NCBI GenBank assembly: GCA_958496175.1
Contig: OY292276.1
Location: forward strand, 59,223,080 to 59,287,079
DNA length: 64,000 nucleotides
Reading direction: 5' to 3'
DNA from: Sisyra terminalis
Lineage: Eukaryota; Arthropoda; Insecta; Neuroptera; Sisyridae
Shown: positions 33,600 through 46,594 of the stretch, piece by piece
Layout of the letters: the number at the start of each line of letters is the position of its first letter
Position numbering within the stretch: position 1 is the stretch's first letter
Notes under the pieces: model-generated
What the model saw: only the letters and a program-made list of their open reading frames with translations
Databases searched by the model: none
Told to the model about the DNA's origin: nothing
Program-made: the position numbers and the translations under genes

Positions 33600-36500
33600 C
33601 TTAAGTGATTTTCTGGAATTGTTTTGGACATAAAAATTAAGTTTTTTTAATATTTAAATTGGAAATTTTTGTCTCTAAATGTAGTTGGTGTGTGGTTGAA
33701 ATGGAGGAAATCGTTAAATCGCACTTGCATCGATAGATTGTTGTGGAAAATCGATTGAAAATTTCCCCAGGTTAGTTATGCATGTATGATTTTATGTATT
33801 AGTTATTCAATTTTAAAAGCTTTCCCATACTTTTCCTAAGAATTCTTAGTAACAATTAAGTTCTTGGAAATGGTATTTATAGGTTTTTATAAATATAAAT
33901 GCGTTTGTATTTGGTTTTTGGGAATATTAATTCTTGCATAGACGGTAAAGGTAATGAAGGTAACTACCCACTTTAGTTAAGGATTTATTCAAAAACAAAC
34001 TTTTTATCAGTTTAATCAGAGAAATGATTTTATCAAATCTGAAAATAATAGTTTGTAACATTTTTTTTTGTTACATTGATTATTGAGGCCTTAATGGCGT
34101 TACGGTAAGAAAAACCAAGGGAGCTCCTTTTTTAACAACTCCTTTTTTGCAGGAACTTCATGTGACTTCAAGTGATTCTATAATCATCATGGACCACTTT
34201 CACCCTAAAGACCAATTGCACAAATCTCCAAAATAATTCCGCAACCGTATAATAAAAGAAGGAAGGAAGGATTTATGATGAATTTACATATCAGCCTGGT
34301 TAGGATGGGCTTTTTTTTTTTTGGCTAACCTTTTTTTTTAGAAAACCTGACGCATCATGGATTTATCCTATCCTTTATATCCTACGATATACGTCATGGA
34401 ATAACTGAACATGAAATTGATTACACCAAGTATACGAATATAAGAAGATGTTATCAAAGTTGCAGCATATTATTTTAGTTTTTAATTATTTTATGTCCTT
34501 ATATTTGTACTGAAAATTTTGTTAGTTTTTAAGCTTTAAAAATTGTAAAACCAAAGTTGTTTACTATGTATTTTTCTTTTTAATGCAAGTTCATGGAACT
34601 ATTGCCCCTATAACTTATAACGCTACAAACATTTATGTAGTGAAAACCAAATTGGACCTTCAATCCACCCCCACTGGGTGATATAAACATTGTCGGTCTT
34701 TAACTTTTCAAAAATGAATTGCCTGCCTAACCAGAATATCTTAATCATTCTTTATCTTGTATTATTTTAACTAATGACTTGGGGTTCATCATTTTGAATT
34801 AGATATACTTTAATTTAATATACCATATTTTGCTTTATATATTATGCAATTTGTATGTTTTTATGTATTGGCTAAAGTTTTTGCTTGATATTACTAAAAT
34901 ATTTTTTTATGTGCAGATTCAATGAATCTGGAGACCGTCGATGATCACAGAGAGAAGAAATGGCAAAAAAATTCTTAACTTCTAATTTTAATTATAGTAT
35001 TTTCATTCATTGTTGTTAATTAATATATTTCTTTTTCTGTGCAGATTTGTGGAACAATTGAACTTGGAATTGAATATTGAATCACCAACAATAGAAGATA
35101 AAAATATTAACTCGGAACTTGCGGCCTACTCCTTTCAATATTTATACTTTGTTAGCCTTATAGTTTACAATACGATATTTTAAAACTTAAAGTTTAGATT
35201 GAAAATTTGTCCTATCCGCAGCCCTACCTAGCCTACCTATTAAGTTTATATCAATTATTCTTTACTCTAACTATTTTACTGGGAAAATAATTTTATTCGA
35301 ACCAACAACCCTAAACCTGTTTCTCTATATATTATACAAATGTTCACATTATACATTTTCAAACTTATTTAGACTACGAAAAGTTTATTGTTAGTTTAGA
35401 ATTCGCCTAACCAGAGTTACTAGCTTATTGTATCTTAATAATGTATTGAAAAAAAATTACTAGAATTTTTTTCTTTATTTTATTAGATCTATTTATATTT
35501 ACTAATTTTAAGAACTATATTTCGTATATTTTTTATTAGTATTTAGATATAATTCCCTTTATATATATATTTTTTGTAGTTTGTAGTTTTTGATGTTAAA
35601 AAAATAAGTTATAAATATTTTTTTTTCTGTGCAGATTCTATCAACCTGGAGGCCGACAAAGACCATAAGATGTTGAAATGGCGAAAAATTCTTAACTTCC
35701 AATTTTAATTATCGTATTTTCATTCATTCTTGTCAATTAATATATTTCTTTTTCTGTGCAGATTTGTGGAACGAATGAACTTGGGATTGAAAATCGAAAC
35801 ACCAACAATAGAAGATAAGAAAATTAATTCGGAACTTGCGGCCTACTCCTTTCAATATTATAACTTAGCTTCTAGCTTTATAGTTTTCAATACGATGTTT
35901 TAAAACCTAAAGTTTAGATTGAAAATTTGTCCTACCCGTAGTCCTACCTAGCCTACCTATTAAGTTTATATCAATTATTCTTTACTCTAATTTTACTGGG
36001 AAAATATTTTTATTCGAACCAACAACCCTAAACCTGTTTCTCTATATAGTATACAAATGTTCACATTGTACATTTTCAAACTTATTTAGAAAACCAAAAG
36101 TTTATTGTTAGTTTAGAATACGCCTGACCAGACTTACTAGCTTATTGTATCTTATTAATGTATTGAAAAAAATTACTAGAATTTTTTTCTTGATTTTATT
36201 AGATCTATTTATATTTACTAATTTCAAGAACTATATTTCGTATATTTTTTTATTAGTATTTATATATTATTCGTTTTATATATTTTATTTTTTGTTTTGA
36301 TATTAAAAAAATAAGTTATTAATATTTTTTTTTCTGTGCAGATTCCATTAACCTGGAGACCGTCAATGACCACAAGCAGAAGAAATAGCAACAAATTCTT
36401 AACATCCAAAACTATAGTTTTTTTCATTTATTCCTGTTAATTAATATATTTCTTTTTCTGTGCAGATTTGTGGAACAATGGAACTTGGAATTGAATATCG

Positions 36501-39500
36501 AAACACCAAAAATAGAAGATAAGAACAGTAATTCGGAACTTGGGGCCTACTCCTTTCAATATTATTACTTAGCTGCTAGCCTTATAGTTTTCAATACGAT
36601 ATTTTAAGATTGAAAGTGTGTCCTACCAGTAGCCCTACCTAACCTACATATTAAGTTTATTTCAATTATTCTTTACTCTAATTTTACTGGGAAAATATTT
36701 TTATTCGAACCAACAACCCTAAACCTGTTTCTCTATATATTATATAAATATTCACATTGTACATTTTCAAACTTATTTAGAAAACGAAATGTTTATTGTT
36801 AGTTTAGAATACGCCTGACCAGACATACTAGCTTATTGTATCTTATTAATGTATTGAAAAAAAATTACTAGAATTTTTTTTCTTGATTTTATTAGATCTA
36901 TTTATATTTACTAATTTTAAGAACTTTATTTCGTATATATTTTATTAGTATTTAGATATAATTCCTTTTATATATATATTTTTTTATAGTTTGTAGTTTT
37001 GATGTTAAAAAAATAAGATATTAATATTTTTTTTTTCTGTGCAGAATCCATGAACCTGGAGACTGTCGATGACCATAAGGATAAGAAATAGGATAATAAT
37101 TCTTAACTTCCAATTTTAGCTATAGTATTTTCATTCATTCTTCTTAATTAATGTATTTCTTTTTCTGTGCAGATTTGTGGAACGATGGAACTTGGAATTG
37201 AATATCGAAGCACCAACAATACAAGAAAAGAAAATTAATTCGGAACTTGCGTCCTACTCCTTTCAATATTTTAGCTTAGCTTCTGGCCTTATAGTTTTGC
37301 ATGCGATATTTTAAAACTTAAAGTTTAGATTGAAAATTTGTCCTACCCGTAGCCCTACCTAGCCTACCTATTAAGTTTATTTCAATTATTCTTTACTCTA
37401 ATTTTACTGGGAAAATATTTTTATTCGAACCAACAACCCTAAACCTGTTTCTCTATATATTATACAAATGTTCACATTGTACATTTTCAAACTTATTTAG
37501 ACAACGAAAAGTTTATTGTTAGTTTAGAATACGCCTGACCAGACTTACTAGCTTATTGTATCTTATTAATGTATTGAAAAAAAATTGCTATAATTTTTTT
37601 TCTTTATTTTATTAGATCTATTTATTTATTAACTTTAAGAACTATATTTCGTATATTTTTTATTAGTATTTAGATATAATTCGTTTTATATATACATTTT
37701 TTTTTTTTTTTTTTGATGTTAAGAAAAATAGTTATTAATTTATTTTTTCTGTGCAGATTCTACGAACTTGGAAACCGTCAAAGACCATAAGAAGATGAAA
37801 TAGCGAAAAATCTTAACTTCCAATTTTAATTATCGTATTTTCATTCATTGTTCTTAATTGATATATTTCTTTTTCTGTGCAGATTTGTGGAACAATGAAA
37901 CTTGGAATTGAATATCGAAACACCAACAATACAAGAGAAGAAAATTAATTCGGAACTTGCGGCCTACTCCTTTCAATATTATAACTTAGCGGTTAGCCTT
38001 ATAGTTTACAATACGATGTTTTTAATCTAAAAGTTTAGATTGAAAATTCGTCCTACCCGCAGCCCTACCTAGCCTACCTATTACGTTTATATCAATTATT
38101 CTTTACTCTAATTTTACTGGGAAAATATTTTTATTCGAACCAACAACCCTAAACCTGTTTCTCTATATATTATACAAATGTTCACATTGTACATTTTCAA
38201 ACTTATTTAGACAACGAAAAGTTTATTGTTAGTTTAGAATACACCTGACCAGACTTACTAGCTTATTGTATCTTAATAATGTATTGAAAAAAAATTGCTA
38301 GAATTTTTTTTCTTTATTTTATTAGATCTATTTATTTATTAATTTTAAGAACTATATTTCGTACATTTTTTATAAGTTTTTAGATATAATTCGTTTTTTA
38401 TATATATATTTTTATAGTTTGTAGTTTTGATGTTAAAAAAAAAAGTTATTAATTTTTTTTTCTGTGCAGATTCCATGAACCTGGAGGCCGTCAATGAGCA
38501 TAAAAAGATAAAATAGCGAAAAATTCTCAACTTCCAATTTTAATTATAATATTTTCATTCATTGTTGTTAATTAATATATTTCTTTTTCTATGCAGATTT
38601 GTGGAACGAATGAACTTGGGATTGAAAATCGAAACACCAACAATACAAGATAAGAAAATTAATTTGGAATTTGCGGCTTACTCCTTTCTTTATAACTTAG
38701 CTGCTAGCCTTATAATTTACAATACGATATTTTAAAAATGATAATTTAAGATTGAAAGTTTGTCCTACCCATAGCCCTACCTAGCTACCTTTTATGTTTA
38801 TATCAATAACTCTATACTCTAAAAATTTTAACCGCTCAAATATGTTTTCCTTGCAACTTTATATTAATCTTAGTTTTTATATTTTTTTTCTCTCATTTAT
38901 GTTTCTTATACTTAGTTTCATAAGTTGTTTTTTTCTTTAGTTGGTTTTACAATACTTTTTAGTTAAAATATAACTAGTGGGATTTACATCGAAAATCAAA
39001 CCAACAGCCCTAAACCTGTTTCCCTATATATTATATAAATGTCTATATGACACATTCTTAAGCTGTTATTACGAAAACAAAAAGTTTATTGTTAGATTAG
39101 AATTCGTTTTCACCTGACCAGACTTACTAGCTTATTATAACTTATTAATGTATCAAAAGTAATTCTTAATTTTATCAGAACTATTTATATCTACTGATTT
39201 TTAGATTTAATCGTATATAGTTTATTAGTATTTAGATATAATTTATTTTATATATTTTATTTTTTGTTTTGATGTTAAGGAAATAAGTTATTAACATTTT
39301 TTTTCTGTGCAGATTCGATGGGTTTGAACTAGAAGAAATTCAAATTTTTATCGTTGGCTTCAAGAAATCAAGCAACAAAAGTTTTGAAGCTTTCATAATA
39401 ATATTAAGTTAAATTTATTTATTGTTTTATTTATTTAAAGTTTCTTTCTGTGCAGATTGTACAACGGTTTAAGTCATTTCTCCAAACATTCAAGTTGATA

Positions 39501-41550
39501 ACTAAATCGTGACAAAAAAAATGGGCGAATTACTCAGGAGGATCTACACAAAGACAATCTATTAGACCATAGCTGCTGTAAAAAAATATTTTCACATAAG
39601 ATTAGCAATGTGGCCGAAAATTGGAAATTCTGGAAGAAAAATACAGCCTTCAAAATTCAGGTAATGTAATGTACACCTTTGGCTAAGGTAATAATTAAAA
39701 ACTAAATGCTTATCTTATATTTATTTTTTTTAGAAACACTGAATTTTATGTATGGAGTTACAATTGCGTTTTTTTGGAACGTTTTTGGTCGAAGTTAAGC
39801 AGCACTTTTTAAATTAAATAGGTAAATGATAAGTTGTTAATGTTAATATCGATAAAATTATATTTGAACTTTTACAGATAAATTGTTATAATATCCTAAG
39901 CCTAAATCAAGTGGAGGAAATATAGAAAAGATGGAAGTTTTCCAACTACAGCTGAATCATGGAGGAAGGAGCAGAAGTTGGATTTTCTGTTTAATTTCTG
40001 TTACCGCACACTTTGAATAACTCGAGCTGTATATACGAATGCAAACTTGATTAATCAAGCACCCCCGTTTGGATGAGGAGGAAAATATCTTTCGGCAATT
40101 CAATACTATTTCACCACTATCACATGTAATTACACTTTTTTTAACATTGAACTTCATTTTAATTTTTTTCTTCATTGTAGGTATGAAAAGATTAAAATAA
40201 ACCGCAAATGGATCATTGGATTCCAAGGAATTGCAACGGTTATTCTTTTCTATTCGTCATTATCTTACATATCAAAGTTTCGTCCAATGAAAATTTTCAG
40301 CTAGTTCTTCAGATTCGTATATAGAATCCGACTAAAAATCAAGCTCAGTCTCATCCTTTGGACATGAATGCATATATGTTGGTATCGACAATTGCAAAGA
40401 AAAGTTTTTGGAAGTTGGAAAACATTTACTCGCTCATATTGGTTTATTTCGTTTGACTTTACAATCTACGTTCTTGCTTTATGACTCCCGAAGCTCGTCG
40501 ATAGAATGTTGATGAATTTCCTATAATGAGCGCTTAACGAAAATTTACACCAAGTTCTCTCCAACCCATGCTTCTACTTGCTGTTTTTTTTCACAAGAAT
40601 ATAAAAGAGATGGTGCCACAAGAAGATATAGAATGTACGAGAATAACATAAGGCAACACGACTTTCAATGATGATTAAATTGTAGGCAACATTGAGGACT
40701 TATTTTAGATGTATATCTAATCAAACATTATTTGAATTGGTGGAAAAGCATAATGAACTGTTTCGGTAAGTATTTTATTTCCTGGTGGAATAAATTGAAG
40801 GAAATAACAAATATTAATACTTATTTTTTTAGATTGAAGAAAAAAGATATAAGGGTCTTCAAATATAAGAAATCAGCTATAAAAAACTGGCAAATAAGGG
40901 GTATCAAGTAGGAAGTTTTATGCACTCGAAATTTTCTAAGTATAATAGATTTATATTCCTCTTTTAAATCAACTGCCCATTGGGACTAGGATTCAAGATC
41001 AACACAACTTGCTGAAACTACTTCCATTCTGAATCTCATTGTTGAGGATAATAATTAAAGTAAGCTGAACTTAATTCTTTTTTATATTACCTCTGGAAAG
41101 TCCAATTCGTTTTTAACGGCAATTATTTATGAAATTTTTCAATTTGGACATAAAAAATATTGAATAATTAAATTAATTACTTTCATGCTAAAATTGTTCA
41201 CGTCGTTTTTTTTTTTTTAAATTTTTATGTCCGTGGAAGCATAAAGTTTTGATAGTTAAGCTTTTTTTTGATTATTTTTTAAAATAGATTGTTTTTTACT
41301 TATATCCAAGAATGGGATTAGCTATTAAGTTTTAATTTTTAAGGAGGACAATAATTAATTTAACTAATTTTCACTATCAGTGTTCGTTATTTAATCTAAG
41401 AGATTTATATTTAGATTTTATTATAATTAAAGTTCATTTACAAATTACTAATATTATTATTTTTTATTATAGATATGGAATTACGTTTTCGATGAATCAT
41501 TCATCAGAATTTTTTCAAATAATGCCAATAAAACTAAGAAAATGCAATTT
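33600..41550 (+). ncRNA. Candidate multi-exon long non-coding RNA gene containing a tandem exon array
   Basis: There is no long ORF, but plus-strand splice signals are ordered and closely spaced. There is a donor at 33771 (CAG/GTTAGT); an intron of 48 bp at 34105-34152 (GTAAGA...TTTTTTGCAG); then seven pairs of TTTCTGTGCAG acceptors in the array; then introns at 39661-39733, 39822-39877, 40126-40180, 40766-40832 (GTAAGTATT donor) and 41060-41472, each ending in a T-rich stretch and AG. An AATAAA lies at 41527-41532. Introns of 48-73 bp match those of the coding genes in this window. All three sense frames in the exons are closed. Start and end are estimates. It could instead be a decayed protein gene. 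Confidence 0.45.
34880..39480 (+). repeat. Tandem array, period about 710 bp, each unit with two splice-acceptor-like sites
   Basis: Seven A sites (the base after AG lies at 34917, 35635, 36342, 37045, 37757, 38470, 39313) and seven B sites (35045, 35762, 36466, 37173, 37883, 38597, 39456) alternate. A-to-A spacing is 718, 707, 703, 712, 713 and 843 bp; A-to-B is 124-143 bp. Nearly every site is a T-run followed by CTGTGCAG (A1 and B6 read ATGTGCAG or CTATGCAG). After A comes a short frame resembling SMNLETVNDHK and a stop in most units; after B comes LWNN or similar and an early stop. The rest of the unit (about 550 bp, including CCAACAACCCTAAACCTG) is also conserved. The last unit is the most diverged but keeps both acceptors. 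Confidence 0.85.
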
Positions 41551-44218
41551 CCACTTTCGTCTATTTGTTTCAAGCCCAGAAAAATTCAAGCTCAGATTCA
41601 AGAAAATTTATTTTTATATACAATAATTTCCTTTTTGTATATGTAAAATAAAAAATTTTGTTTCTTTTTCCCACATTTATATAGGGATCGGAGTGCTGCA
41701 GATCGACAACGGTTGCATCATTTTGATGTGGTATGTACGTAAACGTTAAAGAATCCCCTATCGATAAGATGAACCATTGTGTCGTTATTAAAACGAACCA
41801 AGACAATTTTTTTTTAACTTTATTAAAAATCAATTATTTTTTTTTGTTAATATCGACCAAGAAAATGTTACGATTACGCTGTTTGATTTAAATTTCACCA
41901 TCACTATACTTGAAATAAATTGTTTTGGTTCATATCATAATATAAAAAAAAATGATTGAGAAGGTTCAATATAATTTATATTCTTTGTTAATCATTATAA
42001 TTTTTTTATTTTTAAAATTTTCTTAATCATTTTTTTAATAATGAATTGGTAAATTATTTATGAATTTTGAGCTTTGAAATTCAACATATTGCCTGTTTTT
42101 TTTTTTGTAAATCTTGGATCAGTGAGTTCAAAGATAGTGTAAGTCCAAATTATTATATTTACTTTGGTAAAAATAGGAATACTTCAAAATTAAGCAGTAC
42201 AAGTTGTTAATTATTGATTAATATTTCTATTAAAGTCACCTAGAGATTATAATGAAATTCATACAATTTAAAAACTTTCTTTGTCGGTTATCTCAAAATT
42301 ATCAGAACTTACAGTACTTCTAAACTCACTAATTCAATAAGTATGTCCCTAAATACCCAAATGTTAGCCATCGATGAAAATTAATTTATACATCCATGGA
42401 TTAAAGGTAACGTTATTCCACCGTCTTATAAAAATTAATGCAGTAATAATTATTTAGAATTCAAACTTGTTTTTATTAAAAAATTATAAATAGTAATCAC
42501 CTTGCTAAAATCTTATTATATACCACACATTGTTTACCTGATTGTTATACCTTTAATTTTTTTTTTTAAATTTCACTAAAACATTTTTCTACATTTCAAT
42601 TATTGTATTTTTAGAATGACTTATATTCAAGGGATTGTAGCAAAGGTGACTAACGAAATTTCAAGTATTAGTGTTTTCATTTTTTGATAAAATATTAAAT
42701 ATATTTATCCACTTCATACTAAATAACTATTAGTTTAGGTGAGGTAAGGTTTCCAAAGTTTCCTCTGTTTTACCTAGGCTCCCAATGTTTAGGTCGTAAA
42801 TTATTGAGACTTAATTAGAGACTTTTCTTAAATTTATTTAACTAATATTTTTATTATTACTGAATCTATTTCATATATTATACATAAATTAACTACAAGT
42901 TAACTTGTTAATAAAAGTAAAAGTTTTTCCAAGTCTCTATACAAATTTCAATAATTTAATTCCATAAAAGTTTTTCTTCAAACCAATTGTCTTTTGCCTT
43001 ATTTTTTCACGTACAATTTAAATCGAAATTTTTAAAATCTCAGAAGGTAAATAAATAATGTCACAATGGTTAATCTAAATTTCAAATTTTAGTTTTTTTT
43101 TTAAATAAAATCACAAACATTGGTTCTTAATTAACTTGGAGTTAATCAAGCATTTAAGTAACTTCATTTAGTATAAAATATATTTTAAAACATAAGGTTG
43201 TTAATTGTTTACAATAATTGACTAAACACAATATCTAATGTATGACCAAATAATGTTTGAGATTTTAAAACTAAAATTAATTCCGCGAAATATTTGAGAA
43301 AAGATGTTACGGTTTAAGATTTATTTCAACGGTAAGAGTTAAACATAATATTCACAATGAAACTCATGCATAGTCCCATTTTTTTTTTATTCTCAAACCA
43401 GTTTCTTGAGACATCGTAAATCATTGCCAACAATAGAATAGCTTGAACATTGTATTCCAAATAGGATTAAAATTCTTTCATTTAATTATTTTTTTGATAA
43501 CAGCATGAAGGGTACAGGTGAACAAACCGATTGTTCTGGTTTTCACAAATCGTTTTAACACTACGAGATTAAATTAATGTAAATGTGATCTCGGTTTTCT
43601 GTACTCATTGTTTCCATGAGAGAAAAAAAATATTTTAATTGGATTTAGAATATAATACGATTAAATTATTAATTAAATGATTGGATTTAAAATTAGTGAA
43701 TGTGTAAAGAGGTTCATAGGAAAAGGGTAGATATGTCATTATTAATTTTCATTGTTTGACAGCTGTCATATGACAATTGAGAAAAATGTTTTGCAGGATA
43801 TTTAATTATGTCACTTTTTTTGGACTTTGATTAATTTAAATGTTTTCATTTCTACTAATTTTTCTTAATTGCTGCCATTAAATTTTATTTAAGTAAAATA
43901 GGATTTAAATTTCTTATAACTTAAATCGTATAGTGTAGAAAAATTCAAAGATAGTATTCCATTCGTAAACCAGATAGCAGCTCAATACAACAATTGTATT
44001 TATCATTCGGAATCATTTGAACTCTTAAACAAATGCCTTATTTCTTAAGTTAAATTACATTAACCTTACAATTCATTGGGAATTGGAATATTTATTTATT
44101 TTAGGCAAGATATATATTTTCCTGGGCATTTTCGAAATAAATTATGTCTATTAACTAATGTTATAGTCCTTGTTGCCCTGTAATAGTCAAATGGGGAAAG
44201 CCAATTGCTCATAGTAAG

Positions 44219-44369
44219 CAAGGTTTATAAATTACACAGGTTGCTTAGTTAGAAAAAAAATGACGCCATACGAAGAATTTTGAAATTTAAATCAGTCGAA
44301 GATATTTACGAATTTCTTCTGGATAAATCACGTAGCGCATGAGGCCACCTGTGTATTTTATAAACCTTT
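44219..44369. mobile_element. 151-bp MITE, 9-bp target duplication (family M9), copy 3
   Basis: Same element as 9221-9374. It is flanked by CATAGTAAG (44210-44218) and CATAGTAAT (44370-44378), an 8 of 9 match. The final base is T where other copies have G. Confidence 0.88.
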
Positions 44370-45366
44370 CATAGTAATGACGTTTTTAAAGGAAAATGTA
44401 TTTTAAAGGTATATCGCCAATATTTACTGAGAAAACTCAAAGGTAGTTTAAGACAATTGTTTTATTAAATATGTTTTTTTTTTTTATAATTAGATGAAAT
44501 ACAATAGGGTTAAATTAATATGGCAGAAACTTCAGCCAAATTTTGAATTTCAAAATTATTTTCCTTTTCGTAAGGCAGATGACAGCTCAATATAACAATC
44601 CCAATGAGGCAATTGAACCCCTATAACAATGACCCTTTTTGCAAGGAAAATTCAAATTACTTTTATTTTAATAATGAGAAACCTGTACCCTTCATAAATA
44701 TTAAGTTCAAGAATTGTTCTTAAATATTTAATACTTTTAACATTAATAGATTTTAGATTAAATTGATATAAGATAGTTCATCTCTATCTTGGCAGTTTAA
44801 AAAATAAATGCAAGGGTTCATAATGTCTATATAAAGATGTAGGCGACGTTAATATTATGGTTGGTAAGGAATTATTGTTTTCTTTTAGTAATATTTGATT
44901 TAATGTTTTAATACATTCAAGTAATACCTATACGTATAAACTATTAGAGGTTATTATGACATGGGTAGGCAATATATCACCCTTGTATTATTGGTTGCTC
45001 ACTGCCCCTATTTTATTGTACTGTCAAATCTGCATTGATTATCTTAACGATCTTAACAATGATTTACAAAATTTTATTATTATTTTGCAACTTTATCGAT
45101 ATATTACTATAAATTGATTTATTTTTAAGGCCAGTTCGTCAACCCTTGATATTGATTTTCCTATTTGTCGCCTAGCTACATCGCAGCCAATTGTTAATCA
45201 TTTAAAGCAACAATAGCTAACCTTTGCTATTATAAAAACTTGCTAAATGAACATTTTCGAATGTTTAAAGGTGTTATTTTTATTTCTCGTTTTTAAAAAT
45301 TCATCCCTGATTCTAATTATTCGCCTCGATTTTACTGATTACGTCAATGTCATTGATTCTACACTT

Positions 45367-45781
45367 AGGGTTACCAATTTTAAATTATAGAAAATCCGGA
45401 GAACGTATAACTAAATCCGGAGAGTTGTATTCAATAAAAAACAGTCTTAAAAATTTAGCAAGTATTCTAAATGATAAAGTTCACAAGCTTTACTGCTTCA
45501 TATTTGAAATATAATAAATATATATTTTTTGACTATTAAATCAATTGTTATCGCTTGATAACAGTGGAAAATTTTGCTTTTTATTAACATTGAAAAATGT
45601 GGAAAATCGTTTTTTGTAAACTAGAGTCAAGAAAAAAATACATTTTTCTGGAGTTTCCGGTTTCAAATGGGGGAGTTGGTAACCCTAACAAAACCCGGAG
45701 ATTATTTTTGTAAACTGGAGCCAGGAGAAAACATTATTTTTCTGGAGTCTCCGGACTAAAACTGGAGAGTTGGTAACCTTA
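45367..45781. repeat. Small inverted-repeat element with partial tandem copy
   Basis: AGGGTTACCAA at 45367-45377 is the reverse complement of TTGGTAACCCT at 45676-45686. The right-hand block, with the words CTGGAGTTTCCGG and GGGAGTTGGTAACC, is repeated once more up to about 45781. It is probably a MITE with a duplicated end. The TTAGGG text here is part of this end, not telomeric repeat. Confidence 0.5.
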
Positions 45782-46594
45782 TCTACACTTTATGATTTCA
45801 TTACATAAATCTTCCCTGAACTTTAGTCATTATTTTTGATTATATAACTGCAATCCTACATTATCACTGGTAATATTTTTATTCCTTTAAACCACTTGCA
45901 TGATTGGTTATTACGTTAAGTTTTACTTCTATTACTTTCAACAATATGTAGGAGTCAAGATTTCTTAAACTTTCATATCTTACTCAAGCATCCTAAAACT
46001 CCAATTTCATATATTGAGACTTATGGTTGGAATGGAAACTGAATTAAATTACAATTAAATTGAATTAAATTAGTATCAACAATTCTTACTAATCAACTTT
46101 TTTATGTTACTCAGTGGTTTCTAATCGTAATAATGCAATTAAATTTCCTATTAAAATATGAAATAATGATTTATAAACTAAGTGCATTTGATTAAATTGA
46201 TTTCACGATTAATTCTTGAAACAGAAACGTAAGCGAAAAATTCTAGTCGAATAAATACAGTATCAACATTTATTTTGCATTATATAAAATTTGTACATTA
46301 TATACTTCTTAAACTATATACAATTTGTTCTTTATAAACGGAAACGAAAATTACATACAACAAACAAAAACTATTACGTATGCTCTCATTTTCTAATAAA
46401 AAGATCTTAATTTCTTAACTTTACAAACACAATTAAATATTAAAATATATAATTACTATATATAATATATACTATATAAGATCAAAAACGTATAACTTTA
46501 AAATCTATTTGTCATCATTATTATAAATTTGCAAAAAGGTGAGAATTACATAAGTGATTATTTCTTTTTGTTTATAAATTGCACCAAATATTGT

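Larger units (their letters stand above)
41551..46594. other. Long AT-rich intergenic stretch
   Basis: About 5 kb with no supportable gene. It contains the M9 MITE at 44219-44369 and a small inverted-repeat element at 45367-45781. The remainder is AT-rich unique-looking sequence; some may be 3' sequence of the candidate transcript on the left or the AF9/ENL 3' UTR on the right (46260-46594). Confidence 0.5.

Noticed and set aside
34880..39480. Array of mutually exclusive internal exons of the Dscam kind
   Set aside because: The segments after the acceptors meet early stops, and no unit has a strong donor following a long open exon. Internal coding exons are therefore unlikely.
34880..39480. 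Box C/D snoRNA cluster in the repeat units
   Set aside because: A CTGA word recurs (in GCCTGACCAG), but no RTGATGA box C at a suitable distance with a terminal stem was found.
45361..45376. Telomere-like TTAGGG text
   Set aside because: It occurs once, as part of the inverted end of a small element, with no tandem repetition.
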